DNA from: Epiperipatus broadwayi | Taxonomy: Eukaryota; Onychophora; Udeonychophora; Euonychophora; Peripatidae | Reading direction: 5' to 3' | Assembly: GCA_028023455.1 (NCBI GenBank) | Contig: JAQFVV010006335.1 | Location: 248,241-312,240, forward strand | DNA length: 64,000 nt | Part shown: positions 1 through 16,690 of the stretch, piece by piece | Position numbering within the stretch: position 1 is the first letter of the stretch | Layout of the letters: every line of letters begins with the position of its first letter | Position numbers and translations under genes: made by a program | Notes under the pieces: model-generated | The model's database searches: none | What the model saw: the letters and a program-made list of their open reading frames with translations, nothing else | Told to the model about the DNA's origin: nothing

Positions 1-3000
1 ATCTTATACTTAATAATCTGTGGCAATAAACAATATTGTATTCTTATAATGTGCATTATAATCATTTTATGACCATTGCAATATTTATGTTCATGTCAAT
101 CAATTCTTATAAAATAATGTTAAGCAAATATGGTATTCAATTCTAAATAATAATAACAAATTCAATTTTGTGCAAATATTATGTTTATTTCAAATCATCT
201 GATGTCAAAATGCTGAGGTGAAAAATAATGAAACTCGACACACTTTTAAAACAAATTAACAAATTTATTTACAATAACTTCAAATAAAATTTATTTACAC
301 TATTTACAATTTTAGAATTTAAGAAAACAAATATAAACTGAACTAAGTAAGAAAATAATAATACAATCTGTTTACACTGTTATTAAATCATGTACTTAAT
401 AAGCAATTATACATTCCTTCAAAAAAAACAATATTAATAATATTACAGTGTGTTTTTTTAAAAACTTAGATTTTTAAATAAATAGTCGTGTACTTTAATT
501 ATTACAAATAATAATATATGTCAAAACTATCTCTGTAGCATGTGTTCATAATGTAGCTCTACTAATTAAATAGCTACATTAATTAAGTATTACCATTTAT
601 AATGTATTATCATGTATTCACTTTATTACTAGCATTGCTTAATATCTGTATATAAAATCAATATCTCTTTATAATGTAAAACAAATGATTGGCTATAATT
701 ATATTCCACCTAATGTAATTCCTGTTATATGTTCTATAAAATATGCATTCTATATCTGTATTATTCAAACATTAATATTTAAATCATTTATCAATTTTAA
801 ATTCATAAAACATTACATTAGATAAATTTTATGATTCCTTTCTGTGTAAAATCATTATTTTACCCTATGTGCTTTACTAACCTTTCTAATAAATTTCTAT
901 CTATAAAACATATTCTAAACTTATTTAAAACATTTTCCGGAAAACAAATATCAACTTCAAATAAAATATTCATTATCCAAATTACTCATACTATATTGTC
1001 TATACTTAGTAAACTTTTCAATCTAAATATAAGCCTCTACCTAAAACGTAACTTAACTTATCTAATAAACAGAAAATAAAATAGACTTTTAAAATCCTTT
1101 TCTGACTTGCAAAAATAAAATAATTATTAAGATAAATAATAAACATCATTTTAATACTAAGCATAAATAAAAATATCAAAATTATTTACGAAAGAATCAT
1201 ATAATTATTTCTAAGCTTCTTACGTAATGTTGTATCATGTTGACATTATAAATTAAAACTTATGCATATTTTAATAAAGTTCGTTGCCAATATAATGTAT
1301 GTGTTTTCATAATATATTTATCCATTCATTCTACAACAACATAATATTCAGTTGATCTAAAGAAAAACATATTAAATTCATTAAAAATCATTATACAATA
1401 TTTTTACCATAATAATAATAATGTCCAGTCTGCTACCCAGTATTCTTCGGAATTTGCAGCTTCAGAAAACAAAAAATAATACACATTCATACTCTCAACA
1501 TTCATTAAAATATTCCGTGTTAAATTAATTATAAAATAAATTTATGTAATTAATTATTATATTATTTTTTAGTTATTATTTAAGTAATGTACCTATCCTA
1601 CTTTTAAGAGTTTAATAATATTTAAATTTTATGTTAAATAAATAAAATAAAAATCATATTACATATTCCAGCGTCGACTTTTGTTCTACCATAAAAGTTC
1701 TAATAAATCCTATGTACAAAGTCAATAGAACACTATTTCCTGTTCCGTTGTATCACGTGTTTCTTGAAAGTTTATAATAAAAATGATAACGTTCTTTTTT
1801 TTAAAAAAAAAAATAAGTTTCCCAAGAAAACAAAATAAAATTAAAAAAAATAGTTTATAAGTCCTGTCTGGATCCAGTTCTTCATAGAATATTATTCAAA
1901 AATTATTATTTCTAAATTAATTTATAGTTTATAAATTATTTTACATTGAATTATTTTAATCAACTTGGCTTGCTTGGCTTAATTTAACTTGATTTGGACA
2001 TCCATGTATTACTTGCGCATTTATAATTAACATATTCAGGTAAGAATTAATTTCTCCATCTATAACGTCCAGCGTTTTAGATTACTTCAATATAGCAATT
2101 TTATTATATTACGATTTTAAATAATCATATTTATAATCTATTTGCCTTTTAAAACGTCAATATTTAGTCTTTTAAGCACAAAGACTTAACAAGGCAAGTA
2201 TTTATTTAAAATTACTACTGCTTCTTATATCTTTCCTTAAGATATACATTTTACTTCTATAATTTGTCAAAAATACTTTTTTTCACAGAAGTATTTTTAT
2301 TTCTTTAAAATATCTATTAATAACAGACAATAGTAATTTAACTTTAAAACTATTTATAGTCCAAAATACTACTTTTCTCCATCTTATAGTTTTCTGTACT
2401 AATCCAGCGTCTGTTACTTTTCTAGCATAAAGTTTCTGATATATTTCTACGATACGTGATGTTTCCATGATCATTTGTACGTAAATTGAGTTTCGATATT
2501 GAGAAGACAATAGGGAATTATTAAGTTTCTACTGCATATTCATTACTTTAAAAATATTATAAATTATTCAATAACACTCTTATGATTTTACAACTGATTT
2601 TAAGAGCGTTTATAAATTTACTTGGCTATTTTCTTAATAGCACGATTAACTTAGAAATTTAATTACAGAGAGAGCCCTTCAACAATTGAATCCAGCTTTT
2701 ATACTAGAAGAGACTCCACATCTGATTGGTACGATTAAACAATCAAACTTTGCTTATTTACATATTTATCAACTCACTATTAAAAATAAAATAATGACTT
2801 ATTTAATATTTAATATTTTATCAAATTCTTTTAAAACAATATTTATCGTTTATTTAAATCTATTAAACATTCTTTTGAAATATTCTTTCTCACTTGATTT
2901 AAATCTTAACTTTTATAAGATCATTTAAAATAAATTAAATCTTTTTAAATACGTTATATTTTTAAGACAATATTTTTTAAAATCAAATTTAATATTTTAC

Positions 3001-3500
3001 ATTAATATCTTTATTTTTATCTCGTGATAACTCACGTATTATTTATAAATTTTACAACATGATTTTTTAAAATAATTACGCAACTTTATTAGACAACTTC
3101 CACGCATGTGTGTATAACATCTGTTCTTTATAACACAAGAACGCTTGCCTAAAAATAAACTTAACAATTGCTTTTTTAAAATAAATATTTATTTTTAAAA
3201 ATAAATAAGATATTATATCAGATTTTAAAATAATTATTTGATATGATTAAAATCAAATATTAATCTCAATTTAAATACTTATAATTTAAAATATTTTTAT
3301 TCACTTTTAACATATATTTTAAATTAGATAAATATCTTTATCCAATTTTAACTTGTCTTTTAAATACTTTAGCTTTAGACATTTGTTATTAAATTTATTA
3401 ATGCAGTATTACATCATAATCATCATCATTTTAAATATCTTCTCAATACCAACACAATTCACATATCAAATACTCATAGATTGCTCTAATTAAACTTATG
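1..3500. other. AT-rich DNA, no gene recognised
   Basis: Strongly AT-rich sequence with frequent stops in all frames. The few open frames of 60-80 codons (for example 831-1079 plus and 2283-2510 minus) have low-complexity Ile/Leu/Lys/Asn/Phe composition and match nothing I recognise. No RNA gene, repeat pair or TE domain was seen. It could be intron or intergenic. Confidence 0.6.
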
Positions 3501-4000
3501 NNNNNNNNNNNNNNNNNNNNNNNNNNNNNNNNNNNNNNNNNNNNNNNNNNNNNNNNNNNNNNNNNNNNNNNNNNNNNNNNNNNNNNNNNNNNNNNNNNNN
3601 NNNNNNNNNNNNNNNNNNNNNNNNNNNNNNNNNNNNNNNNNNNNNNNNNNNNNNNNNNNNNNNNNNNNNNNNNNNNNNNNNNNNNNNNNNNNNNNNNNNN
3701 NNNNNNNNNNNNNNNNNNNNNNNNNNNNNNNNNNNNNNNNNNNNNNNNNNNNNNNNNNNNNNNNNNNNNNNNNNNNNNNNNNNNNNNNNNNNNNNNNNNN
3801 NNNNNNNNNNNNNNNNNNNNNNNNNNNNNNNNNNNNNNNNNNNNNNNNNNNNNNNNNNNNNNNNNNNNNNNNNNNNNNNNNNNNNNNNNNNNNNNNNNNN
3901 NNNNNNNNNNNNNNNNNNNNNNNNNNNNNNNNNNNNNNNNNNNNNNNNNNNNNNNNNNNNNNNNNNNNNNNNNNNNNNNNNNNNNNNNNNNNNNNNNNNN
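3501..4000. other. Assembly gap (500 N)
   Basis: Exactly 500 N, the usual placeholder for a scaffold gap, so the true length is unknown. On the minus strand the gap interrupts a Penelope-like endonuclease frame, so repeat content probably caused it. Open frames of X across it are meaningless. Confidence 0.98.
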
Positions 4001-4560
4001 AATCTTTTCTCAATGCTACCTAGATTCACCTATATATGATAACATACAATCACAAAAAATTTGATATATATAAGTCATTTACTTTTGCTTGACAGGTATG
4101 ACATCCTTAGAATTATTAACTAATTTATTAATATTGTTTGGAGCGTAGAATGAAACATTAAATACATTCTTATATAAATCCTTAAAAAAATTTACTTGTG
4201 GCTTTGAAATAAATGGAATAGATATCCATTTTTTATTATTAATCTTCATTTCTTTAACATTATAAATATTTTTTTTTTAAATTGACTTAAAATATTGTTT
4301 ATTTGTTCCATTTTATATAACCAACATCAAGCAATTCGTTGGCAAATATCACAATATTTTTTAAATTATCACTTTGGTAGTGACATAATTTTCATTCTGA
4401 AACCAAAAGATTTAAAACTTGCCATCTTATACATCATTGGTACTTTTGATTTACAATTTATATATCCTCTTTTTTGCAATGGCTTAATTATTAGTTTATA
4501 ATTTAATATACTGTTATCTCTTGTAGGTATTAAATCTAAATAGTTAATCTTATAGTCCTG
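4001..4560 (-). pseudogene. Penelope-like element fragment A: end of reverse transcriptase and start of GIY-YIG endonuclease
   Basis: Reading the minus strand from 4560 gives a frame opening with a YLDL motif followed by TRDNS, then KRGYINCKSKVPMMYKMA and SFKSFGFR. This is the conserved region after the catalytic palm in PLE reverse transcriptases. After a short disrupted stretch, the frame around 4210-4005 gives a linker rich in Asn/Lys and then YIYQIFCDC and SYIGES, the GIY and YIG halves of a GIY-YIG nuclease, with in-frame stops just before and after. The rest is lost in the gap. In PLEs these domains make one protein that copies its RNA at a nicked target. The copy is 5'-truncated at 4560, where it meets fragment B head to head. 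The family assignment is secure; the exact clade is not. Confidence 0.8.
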
Positions 4561-4564
4561 CTAA

Positions 4565-4705
4565 AATGTAAAAATTCTTCATGAGGAGAGAAACCATAGT
4601 AAAAGAAAAATTAAAGAGGCAATTTTTATAAACAGGAATAAAACGCATTTAATAAATCGACAAGCTTTTAACATTAAATTACGAGATTCATGGAATTTGA
4701 ATTGA
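4565..4705 (+). pseudogene. Penelope-like element fragment B: C-terminal end of GIY-YIG endonuclease
   Basis: A plus-strand frame reads through about 46 codons to a TGA at 4703-4705. It contains EERNHSKRKIKEAIF, then a basic helix ending in LINRQ. The same block occurs in the palindromic copy at 35590-36343 (EERNHKKKKIKEAIL), and it matches the C-terminal helices of PLE-type GIY-YIG domains. A TAA immediately upstream (4562-4564) and the change of strand at 4560 mark the truncation. Its 3' flank runs into the (TA)n tract at 4886. Confidence 0.72.
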
Positions 4706-4878
4706 TAGCGTTTGCTTTCCGCTTTTAGTTTTTTGAATTTACTAGGCAGTTGAGGCCGGGTTGAAAGTAACTGAAAGTACTTCTCTTGATTTAAAGATTG
4801 TTTGTAATTGTTTGTAAACCGTTAAAAATATTATTTCAATTATAATTACAATATTGTTTTTAATTAACGGATATTTAT

Positions 4879-5002
<124 letters not shown>

Positions 5003-5014
5003 TATCAAAAGCAG

Positions 5015-5042
5015 TTTTGACTATTCTTGTAGTCTTTGTCAA
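5015..5042 (-). other. Hammerhead-like core in PLE copy 2 3' region
   Basis: The minus strand reads TTGACAA, stem GACTA, loop CAAGAA, stem TAGTC, then AAAA. This differs from the hammerhead core (CUGANGA, stem II, GAAA) at a few positions, but stem II is a perfect 5-bp pairing. It sits between the endonuclease end and the (TA)n tract, as in other PLE copies here. Probably a decayed ribozyme; stem III was not identified. Confidence 0.35.
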
Positions 5043-5163
5043 CTAACACTTTGAAAACCTAACATTCCCACATTTCTGTGATCTTAATGTTTGCTGAACA
5101 CCTGTTAATTAAGTCATGTTTGTATTTTATATTAGCATAGCTTCTTTTAGTTTTATTTTGTTG

Positions 5164-5360
5164 TTATTTTTTTGAATTTTGCATTATTTTAACATTGCTG
5201 TAATTGATGTTAAAACTATAAATACATGAATTATTATGTTTGTGAAAAATGGTTGCTGAAACATTATTATCTACTTTGCAATTGTGCTTCAATTTCTGAA
5301 CTATTTTTAACAACAACAAGTACTCTTTAGTTCCTTTTTTCAATGTGCTTCTCAATTCAC
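5164..5360 (-). pseudogene. PLE copy 2 GIY-YIG endonuclease, C-terminal half
   Basis: The minus-strand frame of about 65 codons begins YIGELR, the YIG half of the motif. It continues through STLKKGTKEY, in the place of the family's R-x-x-K/R-x-H/Y helix, then NNVSATIFHKHNN, matching the usual S-A-x-x-x-H segment, and ends near QNSKK. The upstream GIY half is not readable in this frame. It belongs to the copy whose reverse transcriptase lies at 5499-6670 on the same strand. The YIG glycine is present, but the domain is incomplete. Confidence 0.7.
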
Positions 5361-5498
5361 CTATATATCCATTTTTAAATGATACAATTTTTATATTTAA
5401 ATGAGTGTTTATTTTTAGAATTATTTATTAATTTGTTTAATGTAAGATCTGTGCAAATGCAATATGACATATACCTTTATAAATCTTTCTTATAAAAT

Positions 5499-6670
5499 TT
5501 ACTTTATTATTCGAAATTTTTCATCAGCAGGAGGATAAATATTATTATTAATTTTTTTATTCTTATATCTCATATTAAAATCTTTAATAACATTATACAT
5601 ATGATTATAATTGTAATGAACATTTAACAATTCATTCGTATGTATTTCAATATTTTTGCCTTTATCCGATAAATAGTCACAAATAATATTATTTCTAAAT
5701 AAGAAAGACTTCAAACCTGCCATTTTATGTGACATTGGTACTCTTGATTTATATGTAATAAACACTCTTTTTACAATTGGTTTAATGGTCATAAAGTATT
5801 CCAGAAAACACTGGTTTCTAGTTATTTTTAGATAAAGAAATTAAACACTCATTTGATGTTCATTTGTTTTTATCTATTTTAATGAGTTGAAATCATTCAA
5901 TTCCCTAAACAACTTTTTAATTGTATTTTGCCTGTCACAAACAAAAATGACATCAACATATCAACAATGTTGAGTAATGTTTTTTTTTTTTGATAATGTT
6001 CCTTTTTTGCATTATTTTCTTCGTATGTAAAAATTACAAAATTACCTATTTGAACAACATTAGGTAAACCTATTGGTCACCCATTTCCCATTTTATATAT
6101 AAAAAAAAAACATTTTTAAAAACTGCATAAATATTTTTATTAATAAAGCTTAATGGTTCATTTATAAATTGTATTATTTTGACATTAACATTTTTAAACT
6201 TAACACATTTGAAATAATTTGAATAGACACTTTTCAATCAATTGATCCATACATTTCACTTATGTCTAGCATTCATATTATGTCATTAATATCAATCATA
6301 ACATTACAGATTTTACTAACAAAATCAAATGATGAACATATTGCATATTTACCAAAACAAAAACAAGAATTTATTGTAGCATTTTCTCACTTAAATGACA
6401 AGTTTCATAATAAACCACCAACAACCCCAAATCAACCATTAATTATAATGGTTCATTCTCTTTATGATGTTTTATATTTGAAAAAATATTGGGAAACATT
6501 GCAGCAGAAAGATAAATTTTACAGTAAGTATTATTATCAATCATATTACTTTTTTAAAAATATTATTAATAAATTTATTACATACAATTTCTATATTTAC
6601 TTTATCAACTATAAAAAAATTATGATTATTAATTACAGTAATAACTCTGTCTTCATAATCAGATTTTAGA
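5499..6670 (-). pseudogene. PLE copy 2 reverse transcriptase
   Basis: Minus-strand translation shows reverse-transcriptase blocks in order. These are a fingers segment near 6530-6420, DISEMYGSI at about 6268-6241 (PLE usually has D-x-S-x-x-Y-T-S-I), and PIGLPNV near 6080-6060 (the G-x-P-M-G-L/S-P box). The active-site box at 5960-5949 reads YVDV, then IFV. The expected motif is YVDD, so the second catalytic Asp is changed to Val. The downstream block KSRVPMSHKMAGLKSFLFRN lies at about 5750-5690. Several stops and frameshifts occur. The 135-aa plus-strand frame over 6262-6669 is only its antisense shadow. The enzyme would use the element RNA as template, but this copy cannot be active. Confidence 0.8.
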
Positions 6671-6781
6671 AATAAACACATTCTTAGTCCTTTATCTTAT
6701 TTTATACAAATTAAATTATTATCAAATGTAAATTTTTTAAACTTAGATATTTGTACATTCCTTTCATAATTCATTTTATAA

Positions 6782-6991
6782 TTACACTTTTTTACCTTTA
6801 CTTTTGTTTACTAAATCTTGACAAACATTTAAATCACATTTCATTATGCTTAAGGAAGTTTCAACCAAAGATTTAAATTCTAGATCACTGTCTTTCCCCT
6901 GACTACCAACATATTTTTCACCTAGGTTTAATATATGCTTTTTGTTAAAAATCGAGATCCACATTCCACAAATTAATGTAATTACTATCAT
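6782..6991 (-). pseudogene. PLE copy 2 N-terminal block
   Basis: The minus-strand frame contains FNKKHILNLGEKYVGS, the characteristic 'x-x-x-x-L-x-L-G-x-K-F/Y' element near the N terminus of PLE proteins. It continues with an acidic/hydrophobic helix (DLEFKSLVETSLSIMKC). The same block is present in copy 3 (FQQKHILNHGAKYICG, near 8955-9000). It lies upstream of the reverse transcriptase on the same strand. The initiator Met of the open frame is arbitrary, since the homology continues upstream in another frame. Confidence 0.65.
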
Positions 6992-7397
6992 GAAACTGAC
7001 TTATAAAGCCCTTGTCATACAAAAAGTTGATTTTTTTTATCAAATTTTATAACATCAATTAAATAACACTTCACAGTTACTTTTAAAATTAAACCAATCA
7101 CCTCAGTTATTCAAATCAATTAAATGATTTAAACTTTTTAAATATTGTATTTGAACAAATGTCATATATTTGCATGTAGAAATGATACTTCATAATACAA
7201 TCATTTTCATATAACCTATCATATTCATAGACAACTTGTAATACATATTATTTTTTATTTGACAGCAATTTAAAAAATATTTTTAAGGTTTTACCATTAT
7301 ATAAAAACTGCAATCTACATTTTAAGTCAATTATTTTAAAAGTCACCTTTCTTCTTTTTTTGATAATCCATGTTTGATTTGTCATATTAAATTATAT

Positions 7398-8512
<1,115 letters not shown>

Positions 8513-8514
8513 AA

Positions 8515-13220
<4,706 letters not shown>

Positions 13221-13229
13221 GTTTCTTCA

Positions 13230-14110
13230 CTTGACATTTTCTGCCCATGAGTCTGTTAATTTTATCCAATTGCCAACCACAGAAAAGGAAGCAGTGTTAT
13301 TTTTGCAAAATAAAAGCATTATACCCTCTGCTAAAAATGCATTTGTGAACAAAACATGTTGTTAAGGAAAGTGCAAGCATACATCTTCGAATGTGAGTTA
13401 ACATCCTGTCATCAAAGGTTTTTCATACACAGGCAGACATGTTTCAAGTGCTCTAAAATACCTCTTGTGAAAGTATTGAGGATTGTCTATTTGTGGAGCC
13501 ATGATGAACTGACCATCAAAAGGGCCAGTGACAAATTGGAACTATCCATCTTTGCTGTCATCAAGTGGACATGAAGGCTTCATGAGCTCTGCAGAGAAAG
13601 TCTTTCATTTGTTTCCTGCTATCAAATTGGATAAATACACTGTATTGTCAAGATAGACAAAACTATGTTTTCAAAGAGAAAAAACTATCAGTGTCAAATG
13701 CTCCCACAACAATGAATTGTTGATGGTATGTGTAGAGAGACAGTGGAATGTTTTGTTGTTGCGGTTCCATCACATTCTGACAAAAAAACTTTAAAGTGCA
13801 TCATAGAGAACATTAAACCCATGTCCACATTCTTCTCTGATTGTTGGATGGGACCAGACCACTAATCTTGAGGCTTTTGGCTTTAAACACTGAGTCAATT
13901 ATAAATATAACATTGTAGACCTCACAACAGGCACTTATTTTCAAAACAATGTGCATCTGTGGGGATTGTTAAAATAGTAAAATTGAAGACAGTGAGGCAT
14001 GCTTCATCATCTTATGAACAATAACTTTTTAGAATTTATGTGGAAGCATCTGCACAAGAGAGAAAATTTACTTGTATGTATTCTTAAAGAAATGGTTATT
14101 AATGAATGAT
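13230..14110 (+). pseudogene. Merlin-superfamily (IS1595/ISXO2-like) transposase, degenerate
   Basis: Merlin transposases cut and paste short-TIR DNA transposons using a DDE nuclease related to bacterial IS1595. The N-terminal part reads EAVLFLQNKSIIPSAKN, where the family has a 'F-L-x-x-x-G-x-L-P' motif. After a frameshift, the frame from 13356 shows a CX(n)C Cys/His region and the IPLVKVLRIVYLWSHDEL block. This is followed, across stops at 13572 and 13632, by VKIDKTMFSKRKN, with the first catalytic Asp at 13656-13658. Next, across a TGA at 13713, come CRETVECFVVAVPSHSDKKT and FFSDCWMG, with the second Asp at 13839-13841. One frameshift later it gives NIVDLTTGTYFQNNVHLWG. The third catalytic residue, expected as Glu in T-Q-N-I-E-x-x-W, is Val here. 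FLEFMWKHLHKRE ends the domain near 14106. Terminal repeats were not found. Confidence 0.82.
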
Positions 14111-14389
14111 TTGGAGAGTTCTTTTATTTTTGGCAATATTTTTGTGGGTTATTTGAAGTTCACTTTACTTTTTGTTATTCAAATGTTTGTAAATATATTG
14201 ACCTTAAAGTTTGTTAATGTTTATTTAAAGAATAAATGCTTTAATTTTTTTGAAATAATTGGAAGTTTTCCATATTTTTTATTTCTTTTTAAAGTCATGA
14301 AAAAGTTGTTTTTTCCCTATAATTTACAGATTACTTTTAAAATAAATAAAAAATTTTAATTATGCAGTAACAAGAAGACAATTTTGCTT

Positions 14390-14885
14390 TTTTTCAAAAT
14401 AAAAATGTGAGAAATAATTTAAATAGACCAGAAAAAGTCCATAAAAGACATAAAAGTGAAAGTGATATTTTATAAAAAAGAAAATTACACCAAAAAAAAA
14501 GTTTTAAAAATAGGTTAATTAATAAAAAAGGCAATCCAAAAATTAAGTATAATTTAATTAGGCCAAAACAAGTCATAAAATAAACAAAAAAAATCACATA
14601 TGATATTTTATAAAAAAGAAAATGAAGCCAAAAAAAAAAACCGTTTTAAAAATAGGTCATTTAAAAAAAAAGTCAATCCAAAATTTAATAATAATTTCAT
14701 TAGGCCAAAACAAGACATAAAATAAACAAAAGAATCACATATGATATCTTTTAAAACAGAAAAGAAGTTTTAAAAGTAGCTCAATCAAAAAAAGAAAAAA
14801 GAAAAGGCAATCCAAAAATTAAGAATCATTTAATTAGGCCAAAGGAAGTCATAAAATACGCAAAATAATCACATATGAACATTTA
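14390..14885. repeat. Tandem repeat, about 135-140 bp unit, 3-4 copies
   Basis: Recurring blocks are ATTAGGCCAAAACAAG, ATCACATATGATAT (starting near 14594, 14735 and 14868), GGCAATCCAAAAATTAAG and GATATTTTATAAAAAAGAAA. Unit spacing is about 134-141 bp, with A-rich runs varying in length. The first unit (from about 14390) is the most diverged. The minus-strand frame at 14394-14597 is an artefact. Confidence 0.8.
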
Positions 14886-14990
14886 AAAATAAATAAATTA
14901 CACAAAATATTTGTAATTTAATAACATGAAATATTTAAATTTAATAACATAGAAAATTGTAATTTAATAACATGGAATAGGCCAGGGAAC
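14886..14990. repeat. Short minisatellite (AATTTAATAACAT)
   Basis: AATTTAATAACAT occurs three times at intervals of about 23 bp between 14913 and 14973, directly after the larger tandem array. Confidence 0.7.
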
Positions 14991-16265
14991 AAAATATTTA
15001 TGTCTATTAAACAGTATAAAGTGTCATCAAGCAACTTGTACAATAACTACTGATACAATTAGTTAAAAAAAGTAAATTTCATTAATATATTTTTATTTAA
15101 TTATAGAATAAAAGAATCTTTAATACAAATGTAATGAGAATCCTACGTTTTTTATGTACACATAATTTGTATTTTGTTATACAACCTTAAATAAAACAAG
15201 CCAAATAGAAAAAAAAAAAAAAACTACATTTGGGAAAAATATTTACATGTCTTACTAATAATAGTTTTATAATTTTCAATTGGAAAAAGAGGATTTAATT
15301 ATTTTGCATCAAGATTATATATACTATGTATGAAGGGCATGCATATATTAATATAATATAAGAAAAATGTAATCTTTCATTAAAAGACCCTTATTTAATT
15401 AATAAAATTGAAAAAGACAAAACAAGTTTTGTAGCTTATTTATAGCATGTTGTATTTATATATTTGACTATTTTCATCATAATGCAAACGATTCAACCAT
15501 TAACCCAGGTTCTGAAAATATATGGAATGTATTGTTTAATAATAGCACTCTGATTGAAATTTTAATGTGTGTTAAAAGAAACAAGTAACATGCAAGAACA
15601 AATTATAAAATTGAAAATTATACTCATTTTCAGGATATGGATTATATTATAACTAGAAAGAGTTTGGAGTTGCTTTAGTCATTGTATACAACTGTTGAAA
15701 CCAGGTGAGAAATTTTTTAAGCAACTATAAATAAAAAGTATTTAATCGTTTACCTCTGCTGTCTTTGTTTGATAAACCTGTTGATAAAAAAAATTTGAAA
15801 AAAAAACACCATTCTACAACTGCTTTAGTATGTTATTAGAAATGTTTTTAGACTATTATAAAATAAAAATGGAATTGGAATACAAAAAGCATTGATGAAA
15901 TGATTGGTACATTTAGATGATGAGATACAGATTTAAGATTAATGTGAGAATATATCAAGGGGAATATAGAATAAAACTTTTTGTCTCACTGACATTATAC
16001 AATTTTTTTAAATACTAATATATTCCAAAAAAGATTCAGAGACTAAGACATTAAATAAAAAAGCAAAATATTTTAACACCTCATCATAATATGTTATACA
16101 CTGGTGAAACAAATGTGTAATTTCAACAGAAATATCACAAAAAGAATCGAGTTTAGCTTTACAGAAATAATCATTGAGTTACAAAAGATGGGGTTTAATT
16201 GTTAGGGAACTTTCAAGAAAAATCAAACTTTAATAATGTCAACTTTACTGCCATTAAGATCCAAA
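14991..16265. other. AT-rich DNA, no gene recognised
   Basis: No open frame, repeat pair or domain was recognised. If the integrase downstream once belonged to a complete Ty3/gypsy element, its gag and reverse transcriptase should lie here, but I find no protease, reverse transcriptase or RNase H motif. Confidence 0.5.
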
Positions 16266-16269
16266 GTTA

Positions 16270-16690
16270 AAACAGATAGAAACTCTCCATACATTAGTAC
16301 CACTCAATCCATATCAGAATAATCAATGGATGCAAGAAGGTTTGTGCATAAAATACTTATCTATTGCCCCCTCATCAATAATCACAGACTACTCTCTACC
16401 TTGTTGTTTTGGATGCAAAAAAGGTTATGCATAAACTACCTATCTGGTGCCTACTCATTTAATATCCCAGACTAGTTTCTAATTGTGTTGCTTTGAAGGC
16501 CACAGACTAGAAACTAGTCTGGGGATGTGGGAGTGAGTAAGCATTAGATAGGGATTTTATGCCTGAAGCCTTCTTGTGTCCATTTGTTACTCTGGCTTGC
16601 ATGGAGTGACATAATTATAAAAGAGTTTTGCCTGTTTTAATGGATTGAGAAATCATGAAAGGTGATCATGTGTTGTAGTGATTTAATGCT
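16270..16690. repeat. Foldback repeat family copy
   Basis: The forward arm has AACTCTCCATACATTAGTAC, ATCAATGGATGCAAGAAGG and CCCAGACTAGTTTCTA. The inverted arm has AGAAACTAGTCTGGGGATG, GCATTAGATAGGGATTTTAT and AGAGTTTTGCCTGTTTTAA, and ends in GGTGATCATGTGTTGTAGTG. Arms are more diverged than at 7398. Its right end overlaps the beginning of the integrase open frame. Confidence 0.8.

Larger units (their letters stand above)
5010..7370 (-). mobile_element. Penelope-like element copy 2, nearly full length, degenerate
   Basis: A minus-strand PLE can be followed in order. A 5' leader (about 7370-7000) matches, inverted, the leader of copy 3 at 8517-8600. Next come an N-terminal block (6990-6782), fingers and palm of the reverse transcriptase (about 6670-5800), the post-palm block (5792-5499), and the C-terminal half of the endonuclease (5360-5164). 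A 3' region ends at the (TA)n tract. Many stops and frameshifts show that it is dead. It diverges from copy 3, and the two are separated by a foldback element. Boundaries are approximate because no target-site duplication was identified. Confidence 0.8.

Noticed and set aside
1405-1480. Possible tiny minus-strand exon (SEAANSEEYWVADWT) between AG and GT
   Set aside because: Only about 50 bp, with no neighbouring exon or conservation evidence; AG/GT pairs are frequent by chance.
3486-4064. Three frames of about 175-188 codons
   Set aside because: They translate the N gap.
6262-6669. 135-aa plus-strand open frame
   Set aside because: It is the antisense of the PLE copy 2 reverse transcriptase; palm and fingers motifs read on the minus strand.
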